A model generated the notes under the pieces. It ran no database searches, was not told the origin of the DNA, and saw nothing but the letters and a program-made list of their open reading frames with translations. Of a DNA stretch of 46,426 nt, positions 8,584 through 17,970 are shown one piece after another. The stretch is from Prevotella sp. (GTDB taxonomy: Bacteria > Bacteroidota > Bacteroidia > Bacteroidales > Bacteroidaceae), in contig JAEEQB010000037.1 in assembly GCA_016285075.1 (NCBI GenBank), forward strand, positions 1-46,426. Direction: 5' to 3'. The first letter of the stretch is position 1; every line of letters begins with the position of its first letter. The translations under genes were made by a program, and so were the position numbers.

Positions 8584-9759
8584 TTACTGATCGTACTTCT
8601 TTTTACGCACACGTGTGGCTTTCTGTGGTGTAGCATGGAATCCAGCACGAGGACTCGGTACACCACGATAAGTTTGCCATCTGGCGCGAATAAGCCTTAC
8701 ATAGCCTTCGGTCTCAGAGCCTCTCATATAGCCGTGTTTCACTATCGGGTCATTATAGTACTCTGGCAGAGAGAGTTTCAGCACGTAGGCAGAGACATCA
8801 GCCCAGCGATGGGGATTGCGGCCATCTCGCTGGCAGAGCGCCATAGCGTCACGTATGTGGTGATAGCCGCCGTTATAGCTGGCCAATACAAAATCGGTAC
8901 GTTCATGGCGATCACGAATATCGGTGAATTTCTCCTCCAACATTCCCAAGTACTTGGCAGCAGCAGAGATACTACTTTCAGGGTCATACAGTTTTTCGCG
9001 CGGCAGTCCGAGTTCATCAGCAGTGCGCGGCATAATCTGCATAAGCCCCTTAGCTCCAGCCCATGAAGTGGCTTTGGGGTCAAAAGTTGACTCTTGATAG
9101 CATTGTGCAGCCATGAGACGCCAGTCCCAGCGGATGGTCTGGCAATATTTCATGAAAAACTGGTCATAGCGGGATATGATACCGTCTTTACGACTAAGCA
9201 TGGGTGAGAACACATGGCGTTTCACACTACGGGAACTGAGCAAGAAAGCCTCCTCCTTGCGCACATCTGTCAGCAATTCCGGTCTGTACCATTGGTCAAG
9301 GGCATCCGCCAGTCGAGGTTTTGCCTCATTGACTGACCAGTGAATACTAAGAGAGTCGTTTCCCGGACCACAGAAAAGAACACTATCAGAGAGTGTTACT
9401 GGCAGAGGAACAGCAATGAGGTCGGCCTCACCGGCCACCAGACGAGTCAGAAGTTCGGTGGTATCACGGCAGATATTAACACGGAGACGGACGCCAAGTG
9501 TATCAGCAAATTTCTGGGCTAACAGATATTGGGCTCCCAGCTGTCGCCCACGATGGTCATAGTATGTCTCCGGGCCGCTGAGGGTAAGCATGATGAGTTC
9601 ACCTCCTGCCTGTATCTGCTCAAGGTCGAATGCATCGCTGTCCCAGATAGAGTCAGCAGCACCTACCTCTCCCCATGGGGCAACAATTGGCTCAGCTTTC
9701 CTGTTGACACAGGCAAAAAGCAGGGGAAATAAGACGGCTAGAACAATTTTTCTCATCAT
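8584..9759 (-). CDS. mltF: MltF-like lipoprotein: solute-binding domain plus lytic transglycosylase
   Basis: A 391-residue outer-membrane-type lipoprotein that should cleave peptidoglycan glycan strands. The signal peptide ends in the lipobox LFAC with Cys17. A bacterial extracellular solute-binding family 3 domain spans about residues 45-190. An SLT goose-lysozyme-like catalytic domain follows from about 205 to 345, with catalytic Glu223 in YQESTFDP, then GAKGLMQIMP, and ASYNGG further on. This order is that of E. coli MltF, although the protein is about 130 residues shorter. It converges on hisB with only 9 bp between stop codons and diverges from hisG. Binding of muropeptides by the N-terminal domain is known for MltF and inferred here. 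Confidence 0.9.
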   Translation of the reverse strand: MMRKIVLAVLFPLLFACVNRKAEPIVAPWGEVGAADSIWDSDAFDLEQIQAGGELIMLTLSGPETYYDHRGRQLGAQYLLAQKFADTLGVRLRVNICRDTTELLTRLVAGEADLIAVPLPVTLSDSVLFCGPGNDSLSIHWSVNEAKPRLADALDQWYRPELLTDVRKEEAFLLSSRSVKRHVFSPMLSRKDGIISRYDQFFMKYCQTIRWDWRLMAAQCYQESTFDPKATSWAGAKGLMQIMPRTADELGLPREKLYDPESSISAAAKYLGMLEEKFTDIRDRHERTDFVLASYNGGYHHIRDAMALCQRDGRNPHRWADVSAYVLKLSLPEYYNDPIVKHGYMRGSETEGYVRLIRARWQTYRGVPSPRAGFHATPQKATRVRKKKYDQ

Positions 9760-9777
9760 TTTTCAATAAAAACGATG

Positions 9778-9806
9778 CAAAAGTACTCAATAAATTGCAC
9801 AATCAA
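9778..9806 (-). promoter_or_regulatory. Promoter of the mltF-like gene
   Basis: The minus strand carries TACTTTTG at 9778-9785, fitting TAnnTTTG. A TTG (9804-9806) lies upstream with an 18-bp gap, slightly short of the usual 19-20. The start codon is about 19 bp downstream of the -7 box. It is interleaved with the divergent hisG promoter. Confidence 0.55.
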
Positions 9807-9825
9807 GAAAAAAAACGTAATTTTG
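9795..9825 (+). promoter_or_regulatory. Promoter of hisGDC
   Basis: TTG at 9795-9797 and TAATTTTG at 9818-9825 are exactly 20 bp apart, the Bacteroidetes optimum. The expected start is near 9832, leaving about 20 nt of leader before the hisG ATG. That is too short for a classical histidine attenuator, and none is visible. Confidence 0.75.
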
Positions 9826-9852
9826 CAACGCAATTTAAGAAATTAGGCTTTT

Positions 9853-10704
9853 ATGTTAAGAATCGCAGTACAATCAAAGGGACGTCTTTTTGAAGACACC
9901 ATGAACCTGCTCAGCGAGGCAGATATTAAAGTTAGTGCATCAAAACGCACCCTTCTCGTACAGTCAACAAATTTCCCGTTAGAGGTGCTTTACCTGAGAG
10001 ATGACGACATACCACAGAGCGTAGCATCAGGTGTAGCGGACATTGGCGTAGTAGGCGAAAACGAGTTCGTGGAGCGTGGCGAGGATGCAGATATCATCTC
10101 ACGTTTAGGTTTCTCGAAATGCCGCCTTTCGCTGGCCATCCCCAAAGAGATCAACTATCAGGGAGTACATTGGTTCGAGGGAAAGAAGATTGCCACGAGT
10201 TATCCCAACATTCTTCATAAATACATGCAGGAAAAAGGAATCCATGCCAAGGTTCACGTTATTACAGGCTCTGTAGAGATCAGTCCTGGTATAGGTCTGG
10301 CCGATGGCATATTCGACATCGTAAGTTCCGGTTCCACACTTGTCAGCAACAATCTGCATGAAGTGGAGGTAGTGATGCAGAGTGAAGCTCTGCTTATAGG
10401 CAACAAACAGATGTCGGAAGAAAAGCAGAAGATCCTGGAACAAATGCTATTCCGATTCAAAGCTGTAAAAGATGCTGAGGATAAGAAATATGTACGCATG
10501 AATGCGCCGAAAGCCCGTTTGGAGGAAATCATCAGCGTATTGCCTGGACTGAAGAGTCCTACCATCATTCCCCTGGCCGACAGTGAATGGTGCTCAGTAC
10601 ACACTGTGCTGGATGAACATCGTTTCTGGGAAATCATCGGCAAACTCAAAGAGATGGGCGCTCAGGGCATACTCGTGACACCAATTGAAAAGATGATCAT
10701 TTAA
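9853..10704 (+). CDS. hisG: ATP phosphoribosyltransferase, long form
   Basis: A 283-residue HisG catalysing the first committed step of histidine synthesis: condensation of ATP with phosphoribosyl pyrophosphate. The catalytic domains run to about residue 210. The phosphoribosyl-binding segment SVEISPGIGLADGIFDIVSSGSTL is near residues 140-164 (SGSTL closes the PRPP loop). Residues 212-283 form the C-terminal ACT-like regulatory domain of long-form HisG, so the enzyme should be inhibited directly by histidine and need no HisZ partner. It is the first gene of hisG-hisD-hisC, behind a strong promoter, with 41 bp to hisD. Confidence 0.97.
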   Translation: MLRIAVQSKGRLFEDTMNLLSEADIKVSASKRTLLVQSTNFPLEVLYLRDDDIPQSVASGVADIGVVGENEFVERGEDADIISRLGFSKCRLSLAIPKEINYQGVHWFEGKKIATSYPNILHKYMQEKGIHAKVHVITGSVEISPGIGLADGIFDIVSSGSTLVSNNLHEVEVVMQSEALLIGNKQMSEEKQKILEQMLFRFKAVKDAEDKKYVRMNAPKARLEEIISVLPGLKSPTIIPLADSEWCSVHTVLDEHRFWEIIGKLKEMGAQGILVTPIEKMII

Positions 10705-10745
10705 AAACATCTCGCTTTGCATCAAGCAACATACTCAATTAAGCA

Positions 10746-12035
10746 ATGAATGTAATCAAATACCCAGACAGGGAACAATGGAAAGAGATTGTAGAACGTC
10801 CACACTTGGACATATCTCAATTGAACCAGACAGTAGCTGCCGTGCTAGCCGATGTAAAGGTTCGCGGCGACGAGGCTGTTAAAGGCTACGAACTAAAGTT
10901 TGATCACGTAGACTTGCCAACCTTAGAGGTAACCGATTCAGAGATGAAGGAGGCAGAGGCTTCTGTATCCACCCATCTGAAAAAAGCCATTGAGCAGGCC
11001 CACCAGAACATCAAGACTTTCCATGAGTCACAGAGATTCCACAGCAAAAAGGTGGAGACCCAGCCCGGTGTAGTATGCTGGCAGAAGAGTGTGCCCATAG
11101 AGAAGGTTGGTTTATACATCCCAGGCGGCACTGCCCCTTTGTTCTCAACAGTACTGATGCTGGCAACTCCAGCAAAAATTGCCGGATGCACAGAGATTGT
11201 GCTCTGTACCCCACCCGACCGCCAGGGTAAGGTTAATCCCGCCATTCTCGTGGCAGCACGTGTGGCGGGTGTAAGCAAGATTTTCAAGGCTGGCGGTGTA
11301 CAGGCCATTGGGGCAATGGCATACGGGACAGAGTCAGTGCCGAAGGTGTACAAGATATTTGGCCCCGGCAACCAATATGTGATGGCAGCCAAGCAGCAAG
11401 TAAGCCTGCACGACGTGGCTATAGACATGCCTGCAGGCCCCAGCGAGGTTTGCGTGATTGCCGATGAAACTGCCAATGCGCAGTTTGTTGCTGCTGACTT
11501 GCTGTCTCAGGCAGAACATGGTGTAGACTCACAGGTGTTGCTCATCACAACATCCCACAAGATGATTGACGATGTCCAGCAGGAGGTTAGCAGGCAGTTA
11601 GACAAACTGTCACGTAAGGAGATAGCACAGAAGACATTGGAGAACAGCCTGCTGGTGTTGGTAAGCGACATCCAGGAGGCCATCGATCTAAGTAATGCCT
11701 ATGCTCCAGAGCATCTTATCCTGCAAACCGAAGACTACGAGACCCTTGCAGAACAGGTCGTGAATGCAGGAAGTGTGTTCCTTGGACAATATGCCTGCGA
11801 GAGCGCTGGCGACTATGCCAGTGGTACGAACCACACCCTTCCTACTCACGGGTATGCCACAGCCTATAGTGGCGTGAATCTGGACAGCTATCAGCGGAAG
11901 GTGACTTTCCAGCATCTGACAGCTGAGGGAATACACTCTATCGGTCACACGGTAGAACTGATGGCTGAGGCAGAGCAACTTGATGCCCATAAGAATGCCA
12001 TGACACTGAGACTGAATGCCATCAAAAAGAAATGA
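10746..12035 (+). CDS. hisD: Histidinol dehydrogenase
   Basis: A 429-residue NAD- and zinc-dependent enzyme oxidising histidinol to histidine in two steps. Visible family features are the signature [15 protein letters not shown], the zinc-ligand region LLSQAEHG (Gln and His), the catalytic pair Glu-His in YAPEHLIL, and [17 protein letters not shown] near residue 360. The length is normal for the family. It sits between hisG and hisC on the plus strand. Confidence 0.97.
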   Translation: MNVIKYPDREQWKEIVERPHLDISQLNQTVAAVLADVKVRGDEAVKGYELKFDHVDLPTLEVTDSEMKEAEASVSTHLKKAIEQAHQNIKTFHESQRFHSKKVETQPGVVCWQKSVPIEKVGLYIPGGTAPLFSTVLMLATPAKIAGCTEIVLCTPPDRQGKVNPAILVAARVAGVSKIFKAGGVQAIGAMAYGTESVPKVYKIFGPGNQYVMAAKQQVSLHDVAIDMPAGPSEVCVIADETANAQFVAADLLSQAEHGVDSQVLLITTSHKMIDDVQQEVSRQLDKLSRKEIAQKTLENSLLVLVSDIQEAIDLSNAYAPEHLILQTEDYETLAEQVVNAGSVFLGQYACESAGDYASGTNHTLPTHGYATAYSGVNLDSYQRKVTFQHLTAEGIHSIGHTVELMAEAEQLDAHKNAMTLRLNAIKKK

Positions 12036-12079
12036 CCAACGATGACCGAAGTCAAACAGAATTAAGAAAGGATAGAACA

Positions 12080-13117
12080 ATGAAAAGTCTTCAAGAACTG
12101 GTTAGGCCTAACATTTGGAGTCTGGCTCCTTATAGCTCAGCACGCAACGAATATGCAGGGCGTGAGGCTCGCGTGTTCCTTGATGCCAACGAAAATCCGT
12201 ACAACCAGCCCTATAACCGCTATCCCGACCCCCTTCAGCTCGAGCTGAAGGCTGCCATCAGCAAGGTGAAAGGCTTAAAGGCGGACTGTATTTTCCTAGG
12301 TAATGGCAGCGACGAGGCAATCGATCTTCCCTATCGTATTTTCTGTCGTCCAGGACTGGACAACGTGGTGGCTATAGAGCCTACCTACGGTATGTACAGA
12401 GTCTGCGCCGACATCAACGACGTGGAGTACCGGACTGTGACATTAGACGAGCATTTCCAGATGAAAGCAGAAAGCGTGCTGGCTGCCTGCGACGAATACA
12501 CCAAACTCGTATGGCTATGCTCACCCAACAATCCCACCGGCAACTGTCTGAAACGTGAAGAAGTAGTGAAGGTTATTGACGGGTTCCCGGGCATCGTCAT
12601 TGTTGACGAGGCTTACAGCGACTTTGCATCACAACCATCCCTCAGGAGTGAACTTGGCAAACATCCCAATCTTATTGTCCTGAACACCATGTCGAAGGCT
12701 TGGGGATGCGCTGCCATCCGACTGGGAATGGCCTTTGCTTCAGAAGAAATCATCGGAATATTCAACAAGGTGAAATACCCCTACAACGTGAATCTGTTGA
12801 CTCAGCGTCAGGCGCTGGAGGCAATGAAAGATCCGTTCGAGGTTGACAAATGGGTGCGCACCTTGCTGTTGGAACGAAGTAGAATGGTAGACGCATTCAA
12901 ACTGCTACCCATCTGCAAGCAGGTTTATCCCACAGATGCCAATTTCTTCCTGGCAAGAATGACTGATGCCATTAGCATCTATAACTATCTGGTGGACAAA
13001 GGAATCATTGTCCGCAACCGCACTCGGGTGCAGCTTTGTCAGAACTGCCTTCGCATTACCATAGGTACAAAGACCGAGAACAACGAGCTGCTCAGTGCTC
13101 TACGGCAATATCAATAA
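12080..13117 (+). CDS. hisC: Histidinol-phosphate aminotransferase
   Basis: A 345-residue fold-type I PLP enzyme that transaminates imidazole-acetol phosphate. The PLP lysine is Lys206 in [16 protein letters not shown] near residue 148 and IVDEAYSDF near 174 carry the cofactor-contacting Asn and Asp. I chose the ATG at 12080, preceded by the purine-rich AAGAAAGGA, because its N-terminus ([13 protein letters not shown]) fits the family. A frame open back to 12032 would overlap hisD by 4 bp and add 16 non-family residues. It is the last gene of the his run; a bidirectional terminator follows at 13141. Confidence 0.96.
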   Translation: MKSLQELVRPNIWSLAPYSSARNEYAGREARVFLDANENPYNQPYNRYPDPLQLELKAAISKVKGLKADCIFLGNGSDEAIDLPYRIFCRPGLDNVVAIEPTYGMYRVCADINDVEYRTVTLDEHFQMKAESVLAACDEYTKLVWLCSPNNPTGNCLKREEVVKVIDGFPGIVIVDEAYSDFASQPSLRSELGKHPNLIVLNTMSKAWGCAAIRLGMAFASEEIIGIFNKVKYPYNVNLLTQRQALEAMKDPFEVDKWVRTLLLERSRMVDAFKLLPICKQVYPTDANFFLARMTDAISIYNYLVDKGIIVRNRTRVQLCQNCLRITIGTKTENNELLSALRQYQ

Positions 13118-13140
13118 AACCGGATTAGAAGCAAAAACAG

Positions 13141-13181
13141 GGACAGGCGTTGCATCAGTGGCTATCAGCGCCTGTCCTTTT
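13141..13181. terminator. Bidirectional rho-independent terminator between hisC and pncC
   Basis: A perfect 9-bp stem, GGACAGGCG (13141-13149) with CGCCTGTCC (13169-13177), encloses a 19-nt loop. On the plus strand it is followed by TTTT. On the minus strand the stem is followed by CTGTTTTTG. It therefore ends both hisGDC and the oppositely directed ilvBN-map-tsaD-pncC run. Confidence 0.8.
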
Positions 13182-13200
13182 AAATGATAGCGCAGAGAGT

Positions 13201-13716
13201 TCAGCCCTCATTAGCACCTGAATCCTGTTGTTCTTCTTTCAGATACTCCAACAGCATCTGCATAGCCTGGCTGGTTGCAATAGCCAGATTGATATCGCGC
13301 CCATGGTCTTCTTCCACCTTCATGGTCTTAATCCTAGAGGCATTACCACAAGCCAACCAAATGGTTCCGACGGGTATTTCTTTTGTTCCTCCCGTAGGGC
13401 CAGCAATACCGGTAGCAGAAACGGCATAGTCTGTATTCAAGGTACGACATGCACCTTCCACCATTTGGATGGCCACCTCCTCACAGACAGCAGTTTTCTC
13501 TTCCAGCACTTGATGGCTGACACCCAACAGGCGTTCTTTCACCTCGTTAACATAGGAGATTATACCGCCCTTGAAATACTTCGAGGCACCAGGTACAGAG
13601 ATGATGGCTTCTGCAATCCTGCCACCCGTACAACTCTCGGCGGTGCCGATAGTCTTTTCCATTTCCCAAAGCAGTTCGCTGATTTCCCTGCTCGTTATCT
13701 TACTTTCAAAATCCAT
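13201..13716 (-). CDS. pncC: CinA C-terminal domain family protein (nicotinamide-nucleotide amidase)
   Basis: A 171-residue stand-alone CinA C-terminal domain, as in the PncC family, which deamidates nicotinamide mononucleotide to nicotinate mononucleotide in NAD recycling. Family motifs are present: TAESCTGGRIAEAI (residues 22-35), GGIISYVNEVKERLLGV, and SATGIAGPTGGT with PVGTIWLA. The N-terminal molybdopterin-binding-like domain of full CinA is absent, and no open frame around it would supply one. It starts 11 bp after the tsaD stop and is the last gene of the ilvB-to-pncC run. Confidence 0.9.
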   Translation of the reverse strand: MDFESKITSREISELLWEMEKTIGTAESCTGGRIAEAIISVPGASKYFKGGIISYVNEVKERLLGVSHQVLEEKTAVCEEVAIQMVEGACRTLNTDYAVSATGIAGPTGGTKEIPVGTIWLACGNASRIKTMKVEEDHGRDINLAIATSQAMQMLLEYLKEEQQDSGANEG

Positions 13717-13727
13717 AATCAGTCTGT

Positions 13728-14753
13728 TTATTCGAATGTTACTTTTGAGAAGGCGGGAGAACTGATATCGCAGAACTCACCGTCAAGATATTTATAATGC
13801 CCTACAATACCTATCATGGCTGCATTGTCGGTAGTATAGCTGAACTTGGGGATATATATAGTCCATCCGTAGCGTTTCTGGGCATCTCGGAATGCATTGC
13901 GTAGCCCATTGTTGGCACTGACCCCCCCTGCAACAGCCACATGCTTGATGCCAGTATCCTTGACAGCCTTCTTCAGTTTTTTCATCAGAACATCTACAAT
14001 CGTCCATTCCAAGGATGCTGCAAGGTCTTCCTTATGGTGCTCCACAAACTGCGGGTCGTCGAGTACCCATTTCTGAAGACTGTAAAGGAAAGAGGTCTTC
14101 AACCCAGAGAAGCTGTAGTCATAGCCTGGGATATTAGGTTCAGAGAAATGGTAAGCCTGAGGATTACCCTGACGGGCCAGACGATCAATGATTGGTCCAC
14201 CCGGATAGCCCAGTCCCATGACTTTCGAGCATTTGTCTATTGCTTCACCTGCAGCATCATCGATGGTTTGCCCCAACACTTCCATCTTGTTGTAGGCGCT
14301 GACCATCACTATCTGTGAATTACCCCCCGAGACAAGCAGGCAGAGAAACGGGAAGGGAGGCTGACTACAGTCTTCATCGCTTTCCTTGATGAAATGAGCC
14401 ATCACATGACCCTGCAGATGGTTGACATCGATAAGGGGGATACCCAGCGCACGTGCAAAGCCTTTCGCAAAGCTCACACCTACAAGCAATGACCCCATAA
14501 GCCCCGGGCCACGGGTAAAGGCAACAGCGCTCAGGTCTTCTTTCTGGATGCCTGCCTGACGGATTGCCTGGTGAACAACCGGAACCACATTCTGCTGATG
14601 GGCACGGGAAGCCAGTTCAGGTACTACACCACCATAGGCTTCATGAACAGCCTGAGATGCAGTAACATTGGACAGCAACACACCATCACGCAGGACGGCG
14701 GCTGACGTGTCGTCGCAACTGGACTCTATACCTAATATATATATTGGATTCAT
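13728..14753 (-). CDS. tsaD: tRNA N6-adenosine threonylcarbamoyltransferase
   Basis: A 341-residue Kae1/Qri7/TsaD ASKHA-fold protein that transfers threonylcarbamoyl to A37 of ANN-decoding tRNAs with TsaB and TsaE. The start ILGIESSCDDTSAAV is diagnostic. The metal-binding histidines are His112 and His116 in NHLQGHVMAH. LVSGGNSQIV and AVAGGVSANNGLR are the nucleotide-fold loops. The length is normal. It lies between map and pncC. The partner genes tsaB and tsaE are not in the window. Confidence 0.97.
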   Translation of the reverse strand: MNPIYILGIESSCDDTSAAVLRDGVLLSNVTASQAVHEAYGGVVPELASRAHQQNVVPVVHQAIRQAGIQKEDLSAVAFTRGPGLMGSLLVGVSFAKGFARALGIPLIDVNHLQGHVMAHFIKESDEDCSQPPFPFLCLLVSGGNSQIVMVSAYNKMEVLGQTIDDAAGEAIDKCSKVMGLGYPGGPIIDRLARQGNPQAYHFSEPNIPGYDYSFSGLKTSFLYSLQKWVLDDPQFVEHHKEDLAASLEWTIVDVLMKKLKKAVKDTGIKHVAVAGGVSANNGLRNAFRDAQKRYGWTIYIPKFSYTTDNAAMIGIVGHYKYLDGEFCDISSPAFSKVTFE

Positions 14754-14800
14754 AATTCATGATTTTGGATGACAGTTCTTGCTGCGATAACATCCACTTC

Positions 14801-15661
14801 TTAATAGGTCAATATTTCCACACCGTGATCGGTCATCAGCAAAGTGTGCTCCCACTGGGCACTAGGAAGTTCATCTTCGGAAATGACCTCCCATCCATAG
14901 GGATCACCTTCATCAACGAACACTTTCCAGGTTCCCATATTAATCATCGGTTCAATGGTGAACACCATACCAGGCACAAGCAGCATGCCTGTACCCCGAT
15001 GGCCGTAGTGGTCCACATCGGGCTCTTCGTGGAACTTCAGACCTACGCCGTGACCTGCCAGATCGCGTACGATACCGTAGTGATACTTCTTGCAATGTTT
15101 CTCTATTGCATGGCCAATATCCCCCACAAAGCCAAATGGTTTTGCAGCCTCCATACCGATTTCAAGACATTCCTTGGCCACACGCACCAATTGTTCTTTT
15201 TCTGGGGTAGTTTTACCGATGATGAACATACGTGATGCATCAGCATAATAGCCGTCAAGTATTGTAGTAAAGTCTACATTGATGATATCACCCTCTTTCA
15301 GTATGTCCGTTGCCTTGGGTATGCCATGACAAACCACCTCATTGATGCTGGTACAGACGCTCATGGGAAAGCCCTCATAATTCAGACAGGCAGGAATGGC
15401 ATTGTGCTCCTCACAATAAGAGCGGCAAATCCTGTCAATCTCCAAGGTAGACATCCCTTCATGAATGTTCTTTGCTACTTCATCCAGCACACCGGTATTC
15501 ACTACCCCTGCACGCCGAATACCTTCTATCTGTTCGGGAGTTTTGATGAGGTCGCGGGTAGGCACCAGCTTACCCTTGTTCTCCCAATACATAATCAGCT
15601 TGTCCAACTCGGTAGGCTCCTGTCCAGCCAGGCAGTGCCACCTTCTCTTTCTTTTTCCCAT
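14801..15661 (-). CDS. map: Type I methionine aminopeptidase
   Basis: A 286-residue metalloprotease that removes initiator methionine. The metal ligands are visible: Asp in INVDFTTILDGYYADASR (two Asp), His in DLAGHGVGLKFHEEP, Glu in FTIEPMINMG and Glu in AQWEHTLL. An N-terminal extension of about 40 residues (beginning MGKRKRRWHC) precedes the catalytic fold, as is common for Bacteroidales Map. I chose the ATG at 15661, 4 bp after the ilvN stop; the open frame continues to 15724 but would run inside ilvN. Tight spacing implies translational coupling to ilvN. Confidence 0.95.
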   Translation of the reverse strand: MGKRKRRWHCLAGQEPTELDKLIMYWENKGKLVPTRDLIKTPEQIEGIRRAGVVNTGVLDEVAKNIHEGMSTLEIDRICRSYCEEHNAIPACLNYEGFPMSVCTSINEVVCHGIPKATDILKEGDIINVDFTTILDGYYADASRMFIIGKTTPEKEQLVRVAKECLEIGMEAAKPFGFVGDIGHAIEKHCKKYHYGIVRDLAGHGVGLKFHEEPDVDHYGHRGTGMLLVPGMVFTIEPMINMGTWKVFVDEGDPYGWEVISEDELPSAQWEHTLLMTDHGVEILTY

Positions 15662-15665
15662 TAGC

Positions 15666-16208
15666 CTATTGTCTGTTTTGTTCACGCTGCTCCAAGAATT
15701 CGCTGACTTGCTCCTGCTTACCACGAGTCACTGCTATACGTCCGGAACGGGTATACTGGAAGACGCAGCCAAAAGCATCGAGGGCACGGAAGAGTTCGAT
15801 AATGTCTTCTGTCACACCGAATTTCATCACAATGGTGTAGGTAGGATTCACCTCAATGATGCTGGCATCATGGCGGCGGATGGTACGAGAAATTTCAGGA
15901 TTCTCCAGCACACGCTTCGTAGAGAGCTTGTAGAGTCCCGACTCGCGGATGAAAAGCTGATCATCGGTAAAGTAATTGGCCTTCACCACGTCAATCTTCT
16001 TCTCTATCTGCCTGACAATCTTAACAATCTGGTCTTCATCGCTCCAAGCGGTAATCGTATATTTGTGTACTCCAGGAATGCTGGAGGCAGACACATTCAG
16101 ACTCTCGATGTTCACCTGACGACGGGTAAACACTGCCGTAACCTGATTCAATATACCGGCCACGTTCTCTGAATAGACCAACAATGTATATAGTTTTTTC
16201 TCTTCCAT
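15666..16208 (-). CDS. ilvN: Acetolactate synthase small (regulatory) subunit
   Basis: A 180-residue regulatory subunit of acetohydroxyacid synthase. An N-terminal ACT domain (YTLLVYSENVAGILNQVTAVFTRRQVNIESLNV, residues 6-38) binds valine in the family and confers feedback control. The C-terminal half (about 85-165) is the ALS small-subunit domain that activates the catalytic subunit. It follows ilvB by 24 bp and is followed by map after 4 bp. Confidence 0.95.
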   Translation of the reverse strand: MEEKKLYTLLVYSENVAGILNQVTAVFTRRQVNIESLNVSASSIPGVHKYTITAWSDEDQIVKIVRQIEKKIDVVKANYFTDDQLFIRESGLYKLSTKRVLENPEISRTIRRHDASIIEVNPTYTIVMKFGVTEDIIELFRALDAFGCVFQYTRSGRIAVTRGKQEQVSEFLEQREQNRQ

Positions 16209-16232
16209 TCTTACTTCATTACTATTTTTTCT

Positions 16233-17951
16233 TTACACATGGATTTCCAGCATCATGTCATCAACATTCATGCCTGGCGGTGTCATTGGCAGCACATCGT
16301 CATCTTCCAGAATGGCACATTCAAGGATGTAGGGTCCTTCTGTCTTCAACATCCTGTCAACAGCTCCCTTCAACTCCTTGCGGTCTGTAACGGCCTGATA
16401 AGGTATACCATAGCCTTGGGCTATCAACTCATAGCAGGGATTCATCATACGGGTGAACGACTTACGTCGCTTCCAGAACATATCCTGCCACTGGCGTACA
16501 TTGCCCAAATAGTTGTTGTTCATCAGGATCATCTTCACAGGGGCCTGCTGCTCCATAATAGTACCGAGTTCTTCAATGCACATCTGGAAGCCTCCATCAC
16601 CCATGAAACAGCATATGGTACGCCCTGGCGCACCAAAAGTGGCTCCAATAGCGGCAGGCATACCATAGCCCATTGTACCTAAACCACCACTGGTGCAGAG
16701 ACTGCGTTTCTTGGGATACTTGAAGTAACGGGTAGCAAACAGTTGATTCTGACCGACATCAGTCACAAGCACAGAATCCCCGTTTGTAGCCTCTGCCACA
16801 GCATTGACAACCTCACCCATAAGCAGCGGGCCTTCTTTCGGATGAATAGCCGGCTCAATGACTTTTATAAGTTCCTTCTCTTGTAAAGGTTTGAAGGAGT
16901 CGCGCCATTCACGGTGATCACCTTTATTAATAAGGGCAGTAAGAGCAGGCAACGATTCCTTGCAATCGGCAATCACAGCCACGTCAGCTTTCACATTCTT
17001 ATCAATTTCGCTATGATCGATGTCGAGGTGAATCACCTTGGCCTGCTTGGCATAAGTTTTAGTGTTTCCTGTCACACGATCAGAAAAACGCATACCTATA
17101 GCTATCAGCACGTCACACTCCTGTTCCTTGATATTAGGTGCATAGTTACCGTGCATACCCAGCATACCTACGTTGAGAGGATGAGTAGACGGCAAAGCTG
17201 ATAGCCCCAGCATGGTACGTCCAGCAGGAATATCGGCCTTTTCCAGGAACTTTATCAGTTCATTCTGAGCATTACCAAGTTCTACTCCTTGCCCCACAAG
17301 TGCCAAAGGCTTCTTGGCTTGGTTAATCAGTTCGGCGGCTTGTTTTACTACTGCCTCGTCAATTTTCGGATAAGCCACGTAAGAGCGGACAAAGTTTACT
17401 TTCTGTGGTTCAAACTCCACCAACTCTATCTGCGCATTTTTCGGGAAGTCGAGCACCACAGGCCCAGGACGACCGGAACGGGCAATATAGAAAGCACGTG
17501 ATACTGCCCATGCGATGTCTTCGGCGTGGCGAATCTGATAACTCCACTTCGAAATTGGCTGGGCCACACCTACAAGGTCAACTTCTTGGAAGGCATCGGT
17601 ACCAAGGGCGCCAATGGGTACTTGCCCTGCAATCACCACTATCGGCGTTGAGTCGAGCATGGCATCTGCCACACCCGTCAGTGTATTTGTTGCACCGGGA
17701 CCGCTAGTCACCAATGCCACACCTACCTTGCCACTTACCCGAGCATAACCTTCTGCTGCATGGGTTGCTGCCTGTTCATGGCGTACGAGGATATGGTCGA
17801 AGGCTTTCTTCTGACCGCGAGTGTAGTCGTATAGCGCATCGTAGACCGGCATAATCGAGCCGCCAGGATAACCGAAGATGGTTTTTACCCCTTCTGCCTT
17901 CAATGCCAGCATCAATGCCTCTGAACCTGTTATCTTTTCCATCATCATCAA
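16233..17951 (-). CDS. ilvB: Acetolactate synthase large (catalytic) subunit
   Basis: A 572-residue thiamine-diphosphate enzyme that makes acetolactate and acetohydroxybutyrate for valine, leucine and isoleucine. The ThDP site shows GYPGGSIMPVYDAL and RHEQAATHAAEGYAR near the N-terminus and GDGGFQMCIEELGTI ... NNNYLGNVRQWQ near residue 455. The central FAD-binding region is intact. Four consecutive ATGs begin the frame (17951, 17948, 17945, 17942). Because a -7 element ends at 17963, the mRNA leader would be only a few to about 15 nt, and the third or fourth ATG may be the real start. Confidence 0.96.
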   Translation of the reverse strand: MMMMEKITGSEALMLALKAEGVKTIFGYPGGSIMPVYDALYDYTRGQKKAFDHILVRHEQAATHAAEGYARVSGKVGVALVTSGPGATNTLTGVADAMLDSTPIVVIAGQVPIGALGTDAFQEVDLVGVAQPISKWSYQIRHAEDIAWAVSRAFYIARSGRPGPVVLDFPKNAQIELVEFEPQKVNFVRSYVAYPKIDEAVVKQAAELINQAKKPLALVGQGVELGNAQNELIKFLEKADIPAGRTMLGLSALPSTHPLNVGMLGMHGNYAPNIKEQECDVLIAIGMRFSDRVTGNTKTYAKQAKVIHLDIDHSEIDKNVKADVAVIADCKESLPALTALINKGDHREWRDSFKPLQEKELIKVIEPAIHPKEGPLLMGEVVNAVAEATNGDSVLVTDVGQNQLFATRYFKYPKKRSLCTSGGLGTMGYGMPAAIGATFGAPGRTICCFMGDGGFQMCIEELGTIMEQQAPVKMILMNNNYLGNVRQWQDMFWKRRKSFTRMMNPCYELIAQGYGIPYQAVTDRKELKGAVDRMLKTEGPYILECAILEDDDVLPMTPPGMNVDDMMLEIHV

Positions 17952-17962
17952 TTTAATGGGTG

Positions 17963-17970
17963 CAAAATTA
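17963..17970 (-). promoter_or_regulatory. Candidate -7 element for ilvBN-map-tsaD-pncC
   Basis: The minus strand reads TAATTTTG, identical to the hisG -7 box. An imperfect CTGACG lies about 21 bp upstream in place of a TTG box. With ilvD closed by its own terminator, ilvB needs a promoter in this gap and this is the best match. Confidence 0.5.

Noticed and set aside
13201..13716. pncC as a truncated cinA
   Set aside because: Stand-alone C-terminal CinA domains of about 160-170 residues are a normal family form, and there is no remnant of the N-terminal domain upstream.
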